A DNA stretch of 64,000 nt. Source: Phenylobacterium sp. J367. GTDB lineage: Bacteria; Pseudomonadota; Alphaproteobacteria; Caulobacterales; Caulobacteraceae. The stretch covers positions 2,542,001-2,606,000 of the forward strand of contig NZ_JAJONA010000001.1 of NCBI RefSeq assembly GCF_024699985.1, in the 5' to 3' direction. The notes beneath the pieces were generated by a model. The model was not told the origin of the DNA, did not search any database, and worked only from the letters and a program-made list of their open reading frames with translations. This document shows, one piece after another, positions 1 to 9,427 of this stretch. Every line of letters begins with the position of its first letter. The first letter of the stretch is position 1. The position numbers and the translations under genes are program-made.

Positions 1-498
1 GCGGCGGTGGCGGCGCTGGAGCCGGCGGTCGAGCCCGCGCTGGCATGGCGCGAGATCGGGCCGAAGGTGAAGTTCTGGCGCTCGGACGAGATCTACCAGC
101 GGATCTTCGGTTCCCCCGTCGACGAGGCCTACTGGGCGGCCAACAATCCCGCGACCATCGCCAGGGGCGACCCGCGGCGCCTGGCCGACCTCGGCGTCTA
201 TCTGGAGGTCGGCGACCAGGACATGCTCTACCTGACCCATGGGGTCGAGTTCCTGCACCGCGTCCTGTTCGATGCCCGCGTCGCGCACGAGTACCGCCTG
301 GTCCGCGGCGCCGAGCACGTGGGGCCCTCGCTCGCGCCGCGCCTTGCCGACGCCCTGGGCTTCCTGGGCCGGCAGATCGATCCGCCCGCCTGGATCGACC
401 GCCAGGTGATGGAGACGCGCGCCGTCATGGACACCCAGAAGCGCGCGGCCGGCCTGCCCGCCGAACCCGTCGATCCGCGCCGTATCCGAAACTGGTGA
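1..498 (+). CDS. Alpha/beta hydrolase, C-terminal part (gene starts before the window)
   Basis: The frame is open from the first base and stops at 496-498, so only the last 165 or so codons are here. The visible part looks like the end of a serine-esterase alpha/beta hydrolase. LEVGDQD would carry the catalytic Asp and RGAEHVGPSL the catalytic His, the order and spacing usual for the last two triad members. The nucleophile Ser would lie upstream, outside the window. The next gene, a tannase-family esterase, follows within about 20 bases on the same strand, so the two may be co-transcribed. The substrate cannot be told from this fragment. Confidence 0.7.
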   Translation, partial: AAVAALEPAVEPALAWREIGPKVKFWRSDEIYQRIFGSPVDEAYWAANNPATIARGDPRRLADLGVYLEVGDQDMLYLTHGVEFLHRVLFDARVAHEYRLVRGAEHVGPSLAPRLADALGFLGRQIDPPAWIDRQVMETRAVMDTQKRAAGLPAEPVDPRRIRNW

Positions 499-520
499 TC
501 CGCAAACCATGGAGCCGCCG

Positions 521-2173
521 ATGTTCCCGCAGACCCGCCCGGTGACCGCCCGCACCCTGCTGGCCGGCGCAGCCGCCCTGTTGGCGCTCGCCGCCGCCGG
601 CCCCAGTGCGGCGGCGTCGTGCGAGGCGCTCCGCGACCTGAAACTGCCGGGCGCCGTGATCAGGAGCGCCGAACCGGTCCCGGCCGGAGGCTTCGCCGGC
701 ATGGGGGCGATGCGGACGCAGGACCTGCCGCCGTTCTGCCGGGTCGTCGCCTCGGTGAGCACAGAGCCCGGCTCCGACATCGGCGTCGAGATCTGGCTGC
801 CCGCCAGCGGCTGGACCGGGGTCTTCCACGGCAACGGCAACGGCGGGTTCGCCGGCATCCTGACGGGGCCTACGGTCCGATGAGCGCGGGCCTGCGGCGC
901 GGCTACGTCACCGCGGTCACCGACACCGGCACGGCGCCGGCGACGCCGCTGGCGGGCGACGCGCTGATCGGCCAGCCGGTCAAGTGGCGCGACTGGGGCC
1001 GGCGCTCCACCCACGCCATGACCGTCACCGGCAAGGCCGTGGCCCAGGCCTTCTACGGGACGCCCGCGCGGCGCGCCTTCTACACGGGCTGCTCGACCGG
1101 CGGCCAGCAAGGCCTGATCGAGGCGCTCTACTACCCCGAGGACTACGACGGCATCCTGGTGGGCGCGCCGGTGATCAACCGCACCTGGGGCCACGGGGCG
1201 GTGCTGTGGAACGACCTCGCGGCCCACCTGAAGCCGGGCCACCGTCTCTCCGACGCCAAGCTCCGCCTGCTCAGCGACACGGCCGTCCAGCGCTGCGGAG
1301 GCGCCGGCAGCGGCCTGGCCGGCGATCCCTTCATCGGCGACCCCAAGGCCTGCCGGTTCGACCCCGCTGTGCTCGCCTGCCGCGACGGGGACCGCGCCGA
1401 CTGCCTGACCGCCGCCGAGGTCGCGACGGCGCGGGCGTTCTACTCGGGCCCGACCAGCCGCGCCGGCCGGCCGCTGTTCCACGGCTGGCTTCCGGGGAGC
1501 GAGGCGACCGGCTTCTACGACTGGACGTTCCTGCAGTCGCGGCCGAACGGCGAGCCGGCCTTCGTCAGCCTCTTCAAGTGGGTGTTCGGCGCCAAATGGG
1601 ACTGGTCGGGGTTCCAGGTCGAGCGCGACATGGCCCGGGTCGACCGGGCGCTCGGCCCGATCGTCAACGACGCCACGCGCGGCAGCCTGCGCGACTTCCG
1701 CGCCCGGGGCGGCAAGCTGATCATCTACCACGGCTGGGCCGACAGTCTGGTGCCGCCGGACCAGAGCGTGGCGTTCTACGATCGCGCCGCACGCGACGCC
1801 GGCGGGCTCGACCAGGTGCAGGACTTCGCCCGCCTGTTCATGGCGCCCGGGTTCTCGCACTGTGCGGGCGGGCCGGGCCCGGACGTCTTCAATTCGGCGT
1901 CCGGCGGGGCCATCCCGACGCCGACGCTGACCCCGCAGCACGACCTCTTCGCGGCGCTGGAGACCTGGGTCGACGGCGGCCCGGCGCCGGCGCAGGTGAT
2001 CGCCACCCGCTATGTCGGCGGTCAGCCGGCCAAGGGGATCGCGATGCAGCGGCCGCTCTGCGCCTATCCCGCCAAGGCCTGGTATCGCGGCGCCGGCGAC
2101 CCGAACGACGCCCGGAACTTCACCTGCGCGGTGGTCCGGCCGCGGGGGGCCGGCCGACGGGGCCGGAGGATAG
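521..2173 (+). CDS. Tannase/feruloyl esterase family protein (frameshifted)
   Basis: Secreted esterase of the tannase family, whose members hydrolyse aromatic esters such as feruloyl or galloyl esters. An N-terminal signal peptide (Ala/Leu-rich, ending near GPSAAAS) indicates export. The family's CS-D-HC arrangement is visible: Cys-Ser in GCSTGGQQ, Asp in GWADSLVPP and His-Cys in FSHCAGG. The reading frame changes at about 866 inside GGGG (one base missing between ...FAGILTG and AYGPMSAG). A second shift in a G run at about 2146 would end the protein at the TAG at 2171-2173, giving about 550 residues, normal for the family. ATG 521 is preferred over 509 because GGAG sits six bases upstream. 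The shifts may be sequencing errors. Confidence 0.8.
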
Positions 2174-2233
2174 CCGGAGCGGGGGGCGCCGGCGCCGGAC
2201 GTCACGGCCGCCGAACACGATCCGCCCCCCACC

Positions 2234-2539
2234 ATGGTGGCGGGCGCACGTCACGGATCCCGCCCACCGACACGGACTCAGCGCAGGGCGGCGATCACCG
2301 CATCCGCAAGGGCCGCGGTCGACGCGGGGCGCGAACTCCGGCGGCTGATCCGCGGGACGCTTGAGACCGAGTTGGCCCGCGCCATGCCTGGCGGCGAGGT
2401 CCGCGACGGCGACCGGGTGCAGGCGCGATGGGACGCGGCGGAAGACCGGCTGGTGCTGGAGCCCCGGCGGGACAAACCGGCCCTCAAGCCCGCCCGCCGC
2501 CGCGCGGCTCAGATCGCCCGGGCGCGGCCTTCCCAATAG
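2234..2539 (+). pseudogene. Remnant of the C-terminal end of a Clp/Hsp100 ATPase (D2 small domain)
   Basis: A 101-codon open frame whose middle part (about 2306-2490) reads ELRRLIRGTLETELARA, then GGEVRDGDRVQARWD and DRLVLE. This is the pattern that ends ClpB/ClpA-type ATPases: an ARPLRRLIQ-like helix, E.PLA..ILAGE, then DGD.. and a final beta strand. None of the ATPase domains (Walker A, Walker B, sensors) is present upstream; the DNA there belongs to the tannase gene. I therefore read it as a leftover fragment of a deleted clp gene. It could instead be a small free-standing protein of this fold. The resemblance is judged by eye. Confidence 0.45.
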
Positions 2540-4094
2540 GGCGCGCGGACCTTGTTTCGCAGGATCTTGCCAGCCTCGCTGCGCGGCAGCGCGTCCACGA
2601 AATCGATGCCGCGGGGGGACCTTGTACCTGGCCATCGTCCGCGCGGCGTACTCCAGGATCTCGCGCCTGAGCTCCTCGGAGGGGGCGTAGCCGGGTCTCA
2701 GCTGGATGACGGCGCGGACCTCCTCGCCCCATTCGTCGTGCGGGATGCCGACGGTGCAGCTGTCCTCGACGGCGGCGTGCTTGATCAGCTCGTTGTCGAT
2801 CTCCTGGGGGGTAAATGTTCACCCCGCCGGCGATGATGGTCTCGGCGCTGCGGCCGGTGAGAAACAGCCAGTCGTCCTCGTCCAGATAGCCGATGTCGCC
2901 CATCGTGAAGTAGTCGCCGCGCCGGTTGGCGTAGGTCTTGGTGTCGTCCTTGTAGTAGTTGAAGCCGCCCTGATCCTTCAGGCTCAGATAGATGTGGCCG
3001 GGCGCGCCGGGCGGGCATTCGTTGCCCTCGTCGTCGAGGATCTTGGCGGCGTCCTTGTGCGGCCGTCGCCCGACCGTTCCGGGCCGCGCCAGCCACTGTT
3101 CGGAGGTGACGGTGAAGCCGACGCCGCCTTCCGAGCCGGCGTAATATTCGTAGAGGATCGGGCCCAGCCAATCGATGATCGCCCGCTTCACCTCGGGCGG
3201 GCAGGGCGCCGCGCCGTGGGTGATGCGCTTGAGCGAACTCAGGTCGTACTTCGCCCGCACCTCCTCAGGCAGCGCGAGCATGCGCTGGAACATGATCGGC
3301 ACGAAGTGGCCGCGGGTGATCTTCTGGTCCTGGATGGTCTTGAGCACGAACTCGGTGTCCCACCGGTCCATCAGCACGGTCGGGACGCCGTTGTTGAGCG
3401 CGCGGCGGATGTCGCCGGCCATCGGCGAGGCATGATAGGCCGGGCCGGTGCAGATGTGCTTGTCGACCGCCCGGTCGTAGATGGGATCGAAGCCGCCGAC
3501 GGCCTGGGCGTTGGGCTTGTAGACCCCCTTGGGGCGGCCGGTGGTCCCGGAGCTGTAGAGCATCGTCGTGCCGCGCACGGGGTCTTCGATGTCGTCCGCG
3601 GGATAGTCGTCGATCGTCTCGAAGGGAACGAAGCCGGGCAGATCGCCGCCGATGGACACCTTCAGGACGAGTTGCGGGCACTGTCCGGCGGCCTCGGCGA
3701 CGCCCTCGACCCGGGTGTCGGCGAACACCGCCCGGGCCTCGCAGTTGTCGACGACGTAGGCGATCTCGTCGGGCTTGAGGTGCCAGTTCACCGGTGTCAG
3801 GCGGAAGCCGCCGCGCAGGCAGGCGAACAGCACGTCCGGGAACTCCACTCGGTTGGAGCAGACGATGGCCACCGCGTCGCCGGCCGTGAGGCCGTGATCG
3901 CGCATCAGCCGGACCAGCCGGTTGGCGTTGGCGTTCAGCTCGCCGAAGGTGCGGGTGCGGCCGGTGGCGGCTTCCAGCACCGCCGTCTTCTGTGGCCAAA
4001 TCTCCGCCCAGACTGCGGTGCACATGCCGGAGTCCACGGCGGCGTCGACCCGCGCCTTGATGTCGGTGTGGTCCAGCGTGGCCGCATCGATCAT
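2509..4094 (-). CDS. Acyl-CoA ligase, AMP-forming (frameshifted near the C-terminus)
   Basis: Member of the ANL (FadD-like) family that activates a carboxylic acid to its acyl-CoA with ATP. Seen in order: the P-loop TMLYSSGTTGRPKGVYK, the AMP-binding region around THGAAPCPPEVKR and YYAGSEGG, the hinge motif YFTMGDIGYLDEDDW, then SAETIIAGGVNIYP. The frame shifts in a G6 run near 2810 and again in a G6 run near 2617; joined, the protein ends PYWEGRARAI and is about 530 residues. Start ATG 4094 has GGGAGG six bases upstream; ATG 4100 lies too close to it. It is downstream of the hotdog and amidohydrolase genes on the same strand. A paralogue lies at 25256-26809. The substrate is unknown. Confidence 0.85.
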
Positions 4095-4122
4095 TCGCAT
4101 CCTCCCGGTGGCGCGCCGCCCG

Positions 4123-4964
4123 TCAGTTCCAGAGCGGCGATGAGGGCTTCATGGCGCGGATCATGAAGGTGACGCTGGCCACGTCCTTCCCGGTCGCGGC
4201 GTCGGCGATGTCGACGTCGTACCAGGCGTTCTCGGTCTTCGGGCTCTCGGTGAGCTTGCGCATGGTGGTGCGACCCACGTAGTCGCGGTCGGCGAAGAGC
4301 GGCCCGGCCAGGTGCCGCACCTCCAGAGCGCCGAACAGGCCGACGTAGGGCTGCTTCGACTTCGCCAGCACGAACGGCCGGCTCATGTGCGCCAGGCGAA
4401 CCACGTGGGCGGGCGAGAGGGCGCCCGTCTCGTCGTAGAGCGGCAGGCGCTCGGTGATGCGTCCGAGGGACGCGTCGTAGCTCTCGCGGCTGACCTTCAT
4501 CGGGATGTCGGAGGTCACGTCGCCGGCCTTGATGTCAGCGTAGATCCGCAGGCCCCAGGGTCGGCCTCGGCCTGCTCGGCCATGCGCCTGGCCACCTCCG
4601 ACCCCTCGTCCCGCGCGCGCGGCGATGCGGTGCCGACGCACACCTGCTGGCCGGCCTGGTTGAACATCTGCAGGCGGGCCCGCGGCTCGCCGGGCTCGAC
4701 GACGGCCCGCACCTCCTCCCTGTCGACGGTCGCCTGGGTGAAGTGCAGCGAGATGTCTCCGGTCTCGAACCAGGTCGGGCCGTAGAGCTGGAGCAGCATG
4801 GGCACGAACTGGTCCATGTGCACCGAGCCCGGGACGGTTCCCCCCTTGAAGCCGAGCTTGGCGGCGACCTCGTCGTTGTGGATCGAGCCGGGAGCCTGTT
4901 GGAACCCGTTGTGCGGGGCGCGGAACGGGCCCGTGAGGCGTTGCGGGGCGAGGGCTTCGGTCAT
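4123..4964 (-). CDS. Double hotdog-fold (MaoC-like) protein (frameshifted)
   Basis: About 280 residues once a shift near 4555 is joined. The N-terminal half (GSIHNDEVAAKLGFKGGTVP, then FTQATVDREEVRA) resembles a MaoC/hotdog domain, the fold of enoyl-CoA hydratases and thioesterases. The second half ends SPKTENAWYDVDIADAATGK and MKPSSPLWN and has no motif I can name. The gene at 19588-20428 is a clear paralogue with the same landmarks (ESPKTEVAWYESN, LKASSPLWA). Its start overlaps the stop of the amidohydrolase upstream by one base, so the two are probably translationally coupled. An enoyl-CoA hydratase or thioesterase role in the pathway served by the neighbouring ligase is inference. Confidence 0.65.
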
Positions 4965-6096
4965 CAGGCGTCTTCCCGGGCGCGGGCCTCCAGGGCGCCG
5001 CCCATCATCTCCTCGAAGTTGGCGCGGTAGAAGCGGTCCCGGTCGTCGTCGGTGAGGCCCTCGAAGGTGCGCTCGAACCGCGCGATGGGATCGTTCGTGC
5101 CCTCCGGGTGCGGGTAATCGCTGGAGAACATGTAGAGGTCCGCGCCGCTGTCGCGGATCAGGTAGCCCGCGTCCTCGCCGGGGAACGGAGTGAACTTCAC
5201 CTGCCGTCGGATGATCTCGGACGGCTTGGCCGAGAGCTGCTGCAGATAGGGATCGGTGCGGCCGAACGAGCGCGCGCCCATGTCCATCTGGCGAAGGAAG
5301 CCCGGCACCCAGTAGGCGCCGTATTCGATGATCCCGCCGCGCAGCTCCGGCTGGCGGTCGAGCAGCCCGTCGTAGATCAGGGCGCTGAGGAACATCTCGG
5401 CCGAATGGGGCAGCGCGACATAGTCCTTGAACCGCAGGTTCTCGCCGCCGCCGTGCAGGTCGGGCGACTTGGGCTTGCCGTTGTTGACGTACTCCTGCGG
5501 CAGGGTCCGCGAGCCGGCGCCGATGTGCAGGACGAAGGGGATGCGCTTTGCCGCCAGCAAGGCCCAGAACGGATCCAGGTCCGGGTGGCCCGGCGACTTG
5601 TCTCCGGCCGGCGCCGATGGGACCCAGATCGCCTTGCAGCCAAGACGGATGGCTTCCTGGGCTTCCTCGACCGCGCGAGCCGGATCGTCGAGCGGAACGT
5701 AGGCCACGCCCAGCAGCCGCGGGTCGCCGCAGAAGGCGGCCATGGCGCGGTTGGCCGCCCGGGCCCCGGCGTAGAGGACGTCCTGGTCCTTGCTGGTGCG
5801 GAACGGCCGAAGCGCCGAGGTCGGGAAGACCAGCTGGCTCGCGAACCCCAGCTCGTCGAGGGCGTGGACGCGCTCGGCCGGGTCATACGCGCCGTAAGCC
5901 AGCCTGCCCTTGGGCCCGCCGATCAGGCCCTCGATCACCTTTTCCTTGGGGGCTCCGCCGGCGGACGGGTGGAGGGCGGATCCTTCCGCAGCAGCCGGTC
6001 CTTCCAGGCGTCGTCGGCGAACGGCACGAGCCAGTCGGCCGGCTCCATCACGTGGCTGTCCGCATCGTGGAACACGCGCCCTGCAGCGTACGGCAT
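4964..6096 (-). CDS. Amidohydrolase family 2 (COG2159-like) metal-dependent hydrolase (frameshifted)
   Basis: TIM-barrel protein of the amidohydrolase-2 group, which holds metal-dependent hydrolases and decarboxylases such as ACMSD. The N-terminus has the DADSHVMEP pattern. Internal landmarks are FVLHIGAG, IIEYGAYWVPGFLRQMD and the C-terminal YMFSSDYPHPEG, whose Asp is the usual last metal ligand. One shift in a GGGGG run near 5950 separates the first 50 residues from the rest. Start ATG 6096 is preceded by AGGAGG. It is first in a minus-strand operon with the hotdog gene (one-base overlap) and the acyl-CoA ligase. The substrate is not known; hydrolysis or decarboxylation of an acid before CoA activation would fit. 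Confidence 0.75.
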
Positions 6097-6113
6097 CTCG
6101 GCTCCTCCTTTTA

Positions 6114-6132
6114 TTGACGTTAACACTATTAC
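6114..6132. promoter_or_regulatory. AT-rich operator-like site upstream of the amidohydrolase operon
   Basis: An AT-rich island in GC-rich DNA 18 bases upstream of ATG 6096. It reads TTGACGTTAACACTATTAC on the plus strand. The same TTGACG followed by an AT-rich GTT...AAC/TAC element recurs at 19530-19550 and 26875-26896, each time just upstream of a catabolic gene. A TetR-type operator is my inference; -35/-10 promoter spacing does not fit well. Confidence 0.4.
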
Positions 6133-6220
6133 AGCGCCTGGACGGCGACTCAACGGAAACTCGCGCGGCGACGCGCACAGAAGGGCGGGGGCGAGCGTGC
6201 GCCCCCAGCCCTCGGCCGGC

Positions 6221-9199
6221 TCAGAACCGCTTGCGCAGGGTGAGCCGGTAGACGCGGCCCAGAGGGTCGGCGGTGTAGGTATTGTAGGCGAAGTCGAGCC
6301 GGGCGGCCGGCGGGTCGCGGTCGAACAGGTTGATCACGCCGAGCGTCGCGGTCGTCTCCCAGGGCAGCTCGACCCGATAGATCAGGTCGACCGGCACATA
6401 GGCGTCGATCTTCTCGGCGAAGCGGTTCGTGGAGGTCGGCGGGAAGATCGCCGGGCGGTTGTCGATCATGCCGTCGAGATAGCGCACGGTGAGCCGCAGG
6501 TTGTGCGCACCGCGCGTGTACTGGACGTAGGCGTTGGCCTTCCAGCGGGGGATGGCGGGGCCGGCGTTCATCGTGCCCGCCACGTCTTCCGCCGGCTCCA
6601 GCTCGATGCCCTCCGAGAAGAAGGCCGAAGCCTCGTACTTAATGATGTAGTTGAGGTCGCCGCCGACCTGCACCTGGCCGTCCAGGATCTCCGGCAGGTC
6701 GAGGTTCCAGGTCGCATCGACCCCGCGGACCTTGTAGTCGCGGGCGTTGGTGAAGAGGTTCTTGGTCCTGAGCAGGTTGGCCAGGCCGCAGGTCGCCGGG
6801 TCGCCGACGCCGCCGGTGAAGGTGAACCGCTGCTGCAGGTTCCACCAGGGGTCCTGCGGGTTGGACGTGCAGCGGTTCGGGCTCGACAGCGACGGGCCGA
6901 AGAAGGCGGTGATCATCGAGGCCGCCGTGTCGCGCTCGATCGCGCCCTCGAAGTCGATGGCGTAGTAGTCGAGCGTCGCGCGGAACGCGCCGATGTCGAC
7001 GATCGCGCCCACGTTGTAGGTCGTCGCCGTCTCCGGCTTCAGGTCGGGGTTGTTGTAGATGTCGATCGGACGGAACGCGCCCAGCTGGGTCACCACCCCG
7101 CCGCTGGTCAGGAAGTCGTCGCCCAGGTTGGTCAGGTCGGGCGACTTGAAGGTGGTGCCGATCGAGCCGCGCAGGGTTAGGGCGTCGGTGGCGTCCCAGC
7201 GGACCGCCAGCTTGGGATTGGTGGTCGTGCCGATGTCGCCCAAGTCTTCGTGGCGGATCGCCACCTGCGCCTCCAGCCGGTCGGTGACAGGGATCTTGAG
7301 CTCACCGAAGAAGGCGAAGACCTCGCCCTCCAGGTCCCACGGCTTCTGCGCGCCGAAGAAGGTGAGCACGCCGGTGGGTGTGGTGCAGCTGGTCACCCCG
7401 AACATGGGGCAGGGGTTCTCCAGGATGTTGGTGGCGTCCGGCAGGTCCTTCTTGTCCTGCTGCCAGCGGTACTGCGCGCCCGCCGCCCAGGAGATCGGCT
7501 CGTCCGACCACAGCCGCCACGGCAGCTCGCCGTCCAGCACCACGTTCGCCTCGAAGATCCGCGACCACTCGTAGAAGGCGTAGGGGTTGGCTTCGAGGTA
7601 GCGGATGACCTCCTCGCTGTTGGCGACCTGCGGGTTCAGCGCCAGGGCCTGGGCGTACTGCGGGTTCTGCACAAGCGTATGGGCGTTGCCCGGCATGCCG
7701 GTGGAGAAGGGGTTGAACCACAGGCAGGGGCCCTGGCCGGGCGTGCTGGTGGCCGGGTTCGAACCGCCCGGCGTGCAGCCGAAGCCGCCCAGACCCAGCA
7801 GGGCGTACTGCAGGTTGGGGACCGTGATCTCCGACGTGATCCGCTCGTTGGTCTGCTCGGCCCAGGTGGCGTTGACCTGATAGTTCACGCCACGCCCGAG
7901 AGGTCCCGACAGGCCGCCGGAAAAGCGCTTCAGGTGCATCTCGCGCCGGGAGTGGAAACCCTCTCCGGTCAGGGGATTGCCGCTGTAGCCGTAGGGCCGC
8001 CAGCCGGCGTTGGAGGTGAGCACCCCGTTGGTGGCGATGTTGGTCAGCTGCGCCGCCGAGAAGGCGCCGGGGTTGAGGGCGATGAGCGTCTGCAGGCCGG
8101 GGTGGTTGCCGGGGATGTAGTAGCCGCGCGCGCCTTCCGTGCCGGCCGGGGCGGGGAAGGGGTTGTTGCCGCCGGCCGTGGTGGCCAGGGGGTAGTTGCT
8201 GGGGGCGTAACTCGGGTTCTGGACCTCCCGCGGGACCACGTGGCCCGAGGCCAGCGCCTCCAGGTGCAGGCGATGCTCGTCGGCGACCTGGAAGTTGACC
8301 TCGCCATAGACCTGGTAGCCGTCGATCTCGTCGACGAGATTGTTGAACGGCCCCTGGTAGAACTGGCAGCGGGCGGCGTTGCCCGTTCCCGTCAGCACGC
8401 CGCCGAGGGCCAGGCAGCCGGGATCGACGAAGCCCTGGTTGAAGCCCGAAACGCTCCGTGTCGCCCCCGTCAGGTAGGCGCCCGGGCTGCCGTTGGCGGA
8501 CCAGCCGGACTGCGGATTGACGGTCTGGGGGTAGAGGCCCCAGTCGCGCTCGTCCTGCTGCAGCACCGAGCGGTGCTTGTATCCGGCCGTCAGCAGCACA
8601 TTGCCCCAGTCGCCCACCGTGCCCCAGGCGACGTTGGCGCTCCAGTCGCCGGCCGACTTCCGGATGGCGTTGTAGGTGGCGTCGACCTCAAGGCCCTCGA
8701 AGTTGGACTTGGTGATGTAGTTCACGACGCCGGCGATGGCGTCGGAGCCGTAGGTCGCCGCCGCCCCGTCGGTCAGCACCTCCACCCGTCCGATGGCCGC
8801 AGTGGGGATCATCGCCACGTCGACGCCGCTGCCGGCGGACTGGACGATCGGCAGCCGGTGGCCGTTGAGCAGCACCAGGGTGCGCGACGCGCCCAGGCCG
8901 CGCAGGTTGACCGTCACCGCGCCGGAGTTCTGGCCGTTGATGCGGTTGGACTCGCCCACCGTGTTGGAGACCGCCGGCAGGTTCTTCACGAACTCGAGCG
9001 GCGTCGGATCGCCCCGCTTCTGCAACTCGGCGCTGGAGAAGACCTGCACGGGAATGGCCCCGGTGGGCGCGCCGCCGATGAGAGTCCCGGTGACCACGAT
9101 CTCTTCGACTTCGCCGTCCTGCGCCCAGGCGGGCCCGGCGGACAGTGCGGCGGTCAGCGCCAGCGCGGAAGCGCCGGCAGCAAGGTGTGAGCATCCCAT
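6221..9199 (-). CDS. TonB-dependent receptor
   Basis: Outer-membrane active-transport channel of about 992 residues. After a signal peptide ending GPAWAQ it has VEEIVVTGTLI (the early strand typical of this class), a plug domain with SAELQKRGD, VNLRGLGASRTLVLLNGHR and YGSDAIAGVVNYIT, and a long barrel ending in aromatic YRLTLRKRF, the usual terminal Phe. The frame is unbroken over 3 kb. ATG 9199 is chosen because GGGAGGG lies about eight bases upstream; the frame extends further but without a better start. It lies downstream of the amidohydrolase-ligase operon's start region on the same strand and probably imports that pathway's substrate. Confidence 0.93.
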   Translation of the reverse strand: MGCSHLAAGASALALTAALSAGPAWAQDGEVEEIVVTGTLIGGAPTGAIPVQVFSSAELQKRGDPTPLEFVKNLPAVSNTVGESNRINGQNSGAVTVNLRGLGASRTLVLLNGHRLPIVQSAGSGVDVAMIPTAAIGRVEVLTDGAAATYGSDAIAGVVNYITKSNFEGLEVDATYNAIRKSAGDWSANVAWGTVGDWGNVLLTAGYKHRSVLQQDERDWGLYPQTVNPQSGWSANGSPGAYLTGATRSVSGFNQGFVDPGCLALGGVLTGTGNAARCQFYQGPFNNLVDEIDGYQVYGEVNFQVADEHRLHLEALASGHVVPREVQNPSYAPSNYPLATTAGGNNPFPAPAGTEGARGYYIPGNHPGLQTLIALNPGAFSAAQLTNIATNGVLTSNAGWRPYGYSGNPLTGEGFHSRREMHLKRFSGGLSGPLGRGVNYQVNATWAEQTNERITSEITVPNLQYALLGLGGFGCTPGGSNPATSTPGQGPCLWFNPFSTGMPGNAHTLVQNPQYAQALALNPQVANSEEVIRYLEANPYAFYEWSRIFEANVVLDGELPWRLWSDEPISWAAGAQYRWQQDKKDLPDATNILENPCPMFGVTSCTTPTGVLTFFGAQKPWDLEGEVFAFFGELKIPVTDRLEAQVAIRHEDLGDIGTTTNPKLAVRWDATDALTLRGSIGTTFKSPDLTNLGDDFLTSGGVVTQLGAFRPIDIYNNPDLKPETATTYNVGAIVDIGAFRATLDYYAIDFEGAIERDTAASMITAFFGPSLSSPNRCTSNPQDPWWNLQQRFTFTGGVGDPATCGLANLLRTKNLFTNARDYKVRGVDATWNLDLPEILDGQVQVGGDLNYIIKYEASAFFSEGIELEPAEDVAGTMNAGPAIPRWKANAYVQYTRGAHNLRLTVRYLDGMIDNRPAIFPPTSTNRFAEKIDAYVPVDLIYRVELPWETTATLGVINLFDRDPPAARLDFAYNTYTADPLGRVYRLTLRKRF

Positions 9200-9294
9200 C
9201 TGTTTCACCCTCCCGAGCGCCTCTCGGCGCGGATTCTCCCAAGCCGGCGGCCTTGAGCGGACCGCCGGTTCGCCGCGTCTCAAACGACGCTGGC

Positions 9295-9311
9295 GTTGTA
9301 ATTGATAAAAC
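9295..9311. promoter_or_regulatory. AT-rich operator-like site upstream of the TonB receptor
   Basis: GTTGTAATTGATAAAAC lies in the divergent region between the receptor (start 9199, minus) and the GPH transporter (start 9428, plus). It has the GTT...AAC ends and AT-rich core of the sites at 19530 and 26881. It may be bound by one of the two TetR regulators encoded at 10911 and 11547. Confidence 0.35.
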
Positions 9312-9427
9312 GACTAGTACGCTGTTTATGCCGAAACGCAAAGCCGAAGCGTCGTGCGATGCAGCGGTTGCTGACAAACGCTCTAGTTGTGAGCTGCGGC
9401 CGGTTCGGCGCAGTGGGAGGGAAGACG

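Noticed and set aside
5108..7180. A 690-codon plus-strand open frame
   Set aside because: It is the antisense of the amidohydrolase and the TonB receptor and has only Arg/Gly/Val-rich text with no family motif. Long antisense frames are expected at this GC content.
7250..9190. A 646-codon plus-strand open frame
   Set aside because: Antisense of the TonB receptor, whose signal peptide, plug and barrel motifs are all on the minus strand.
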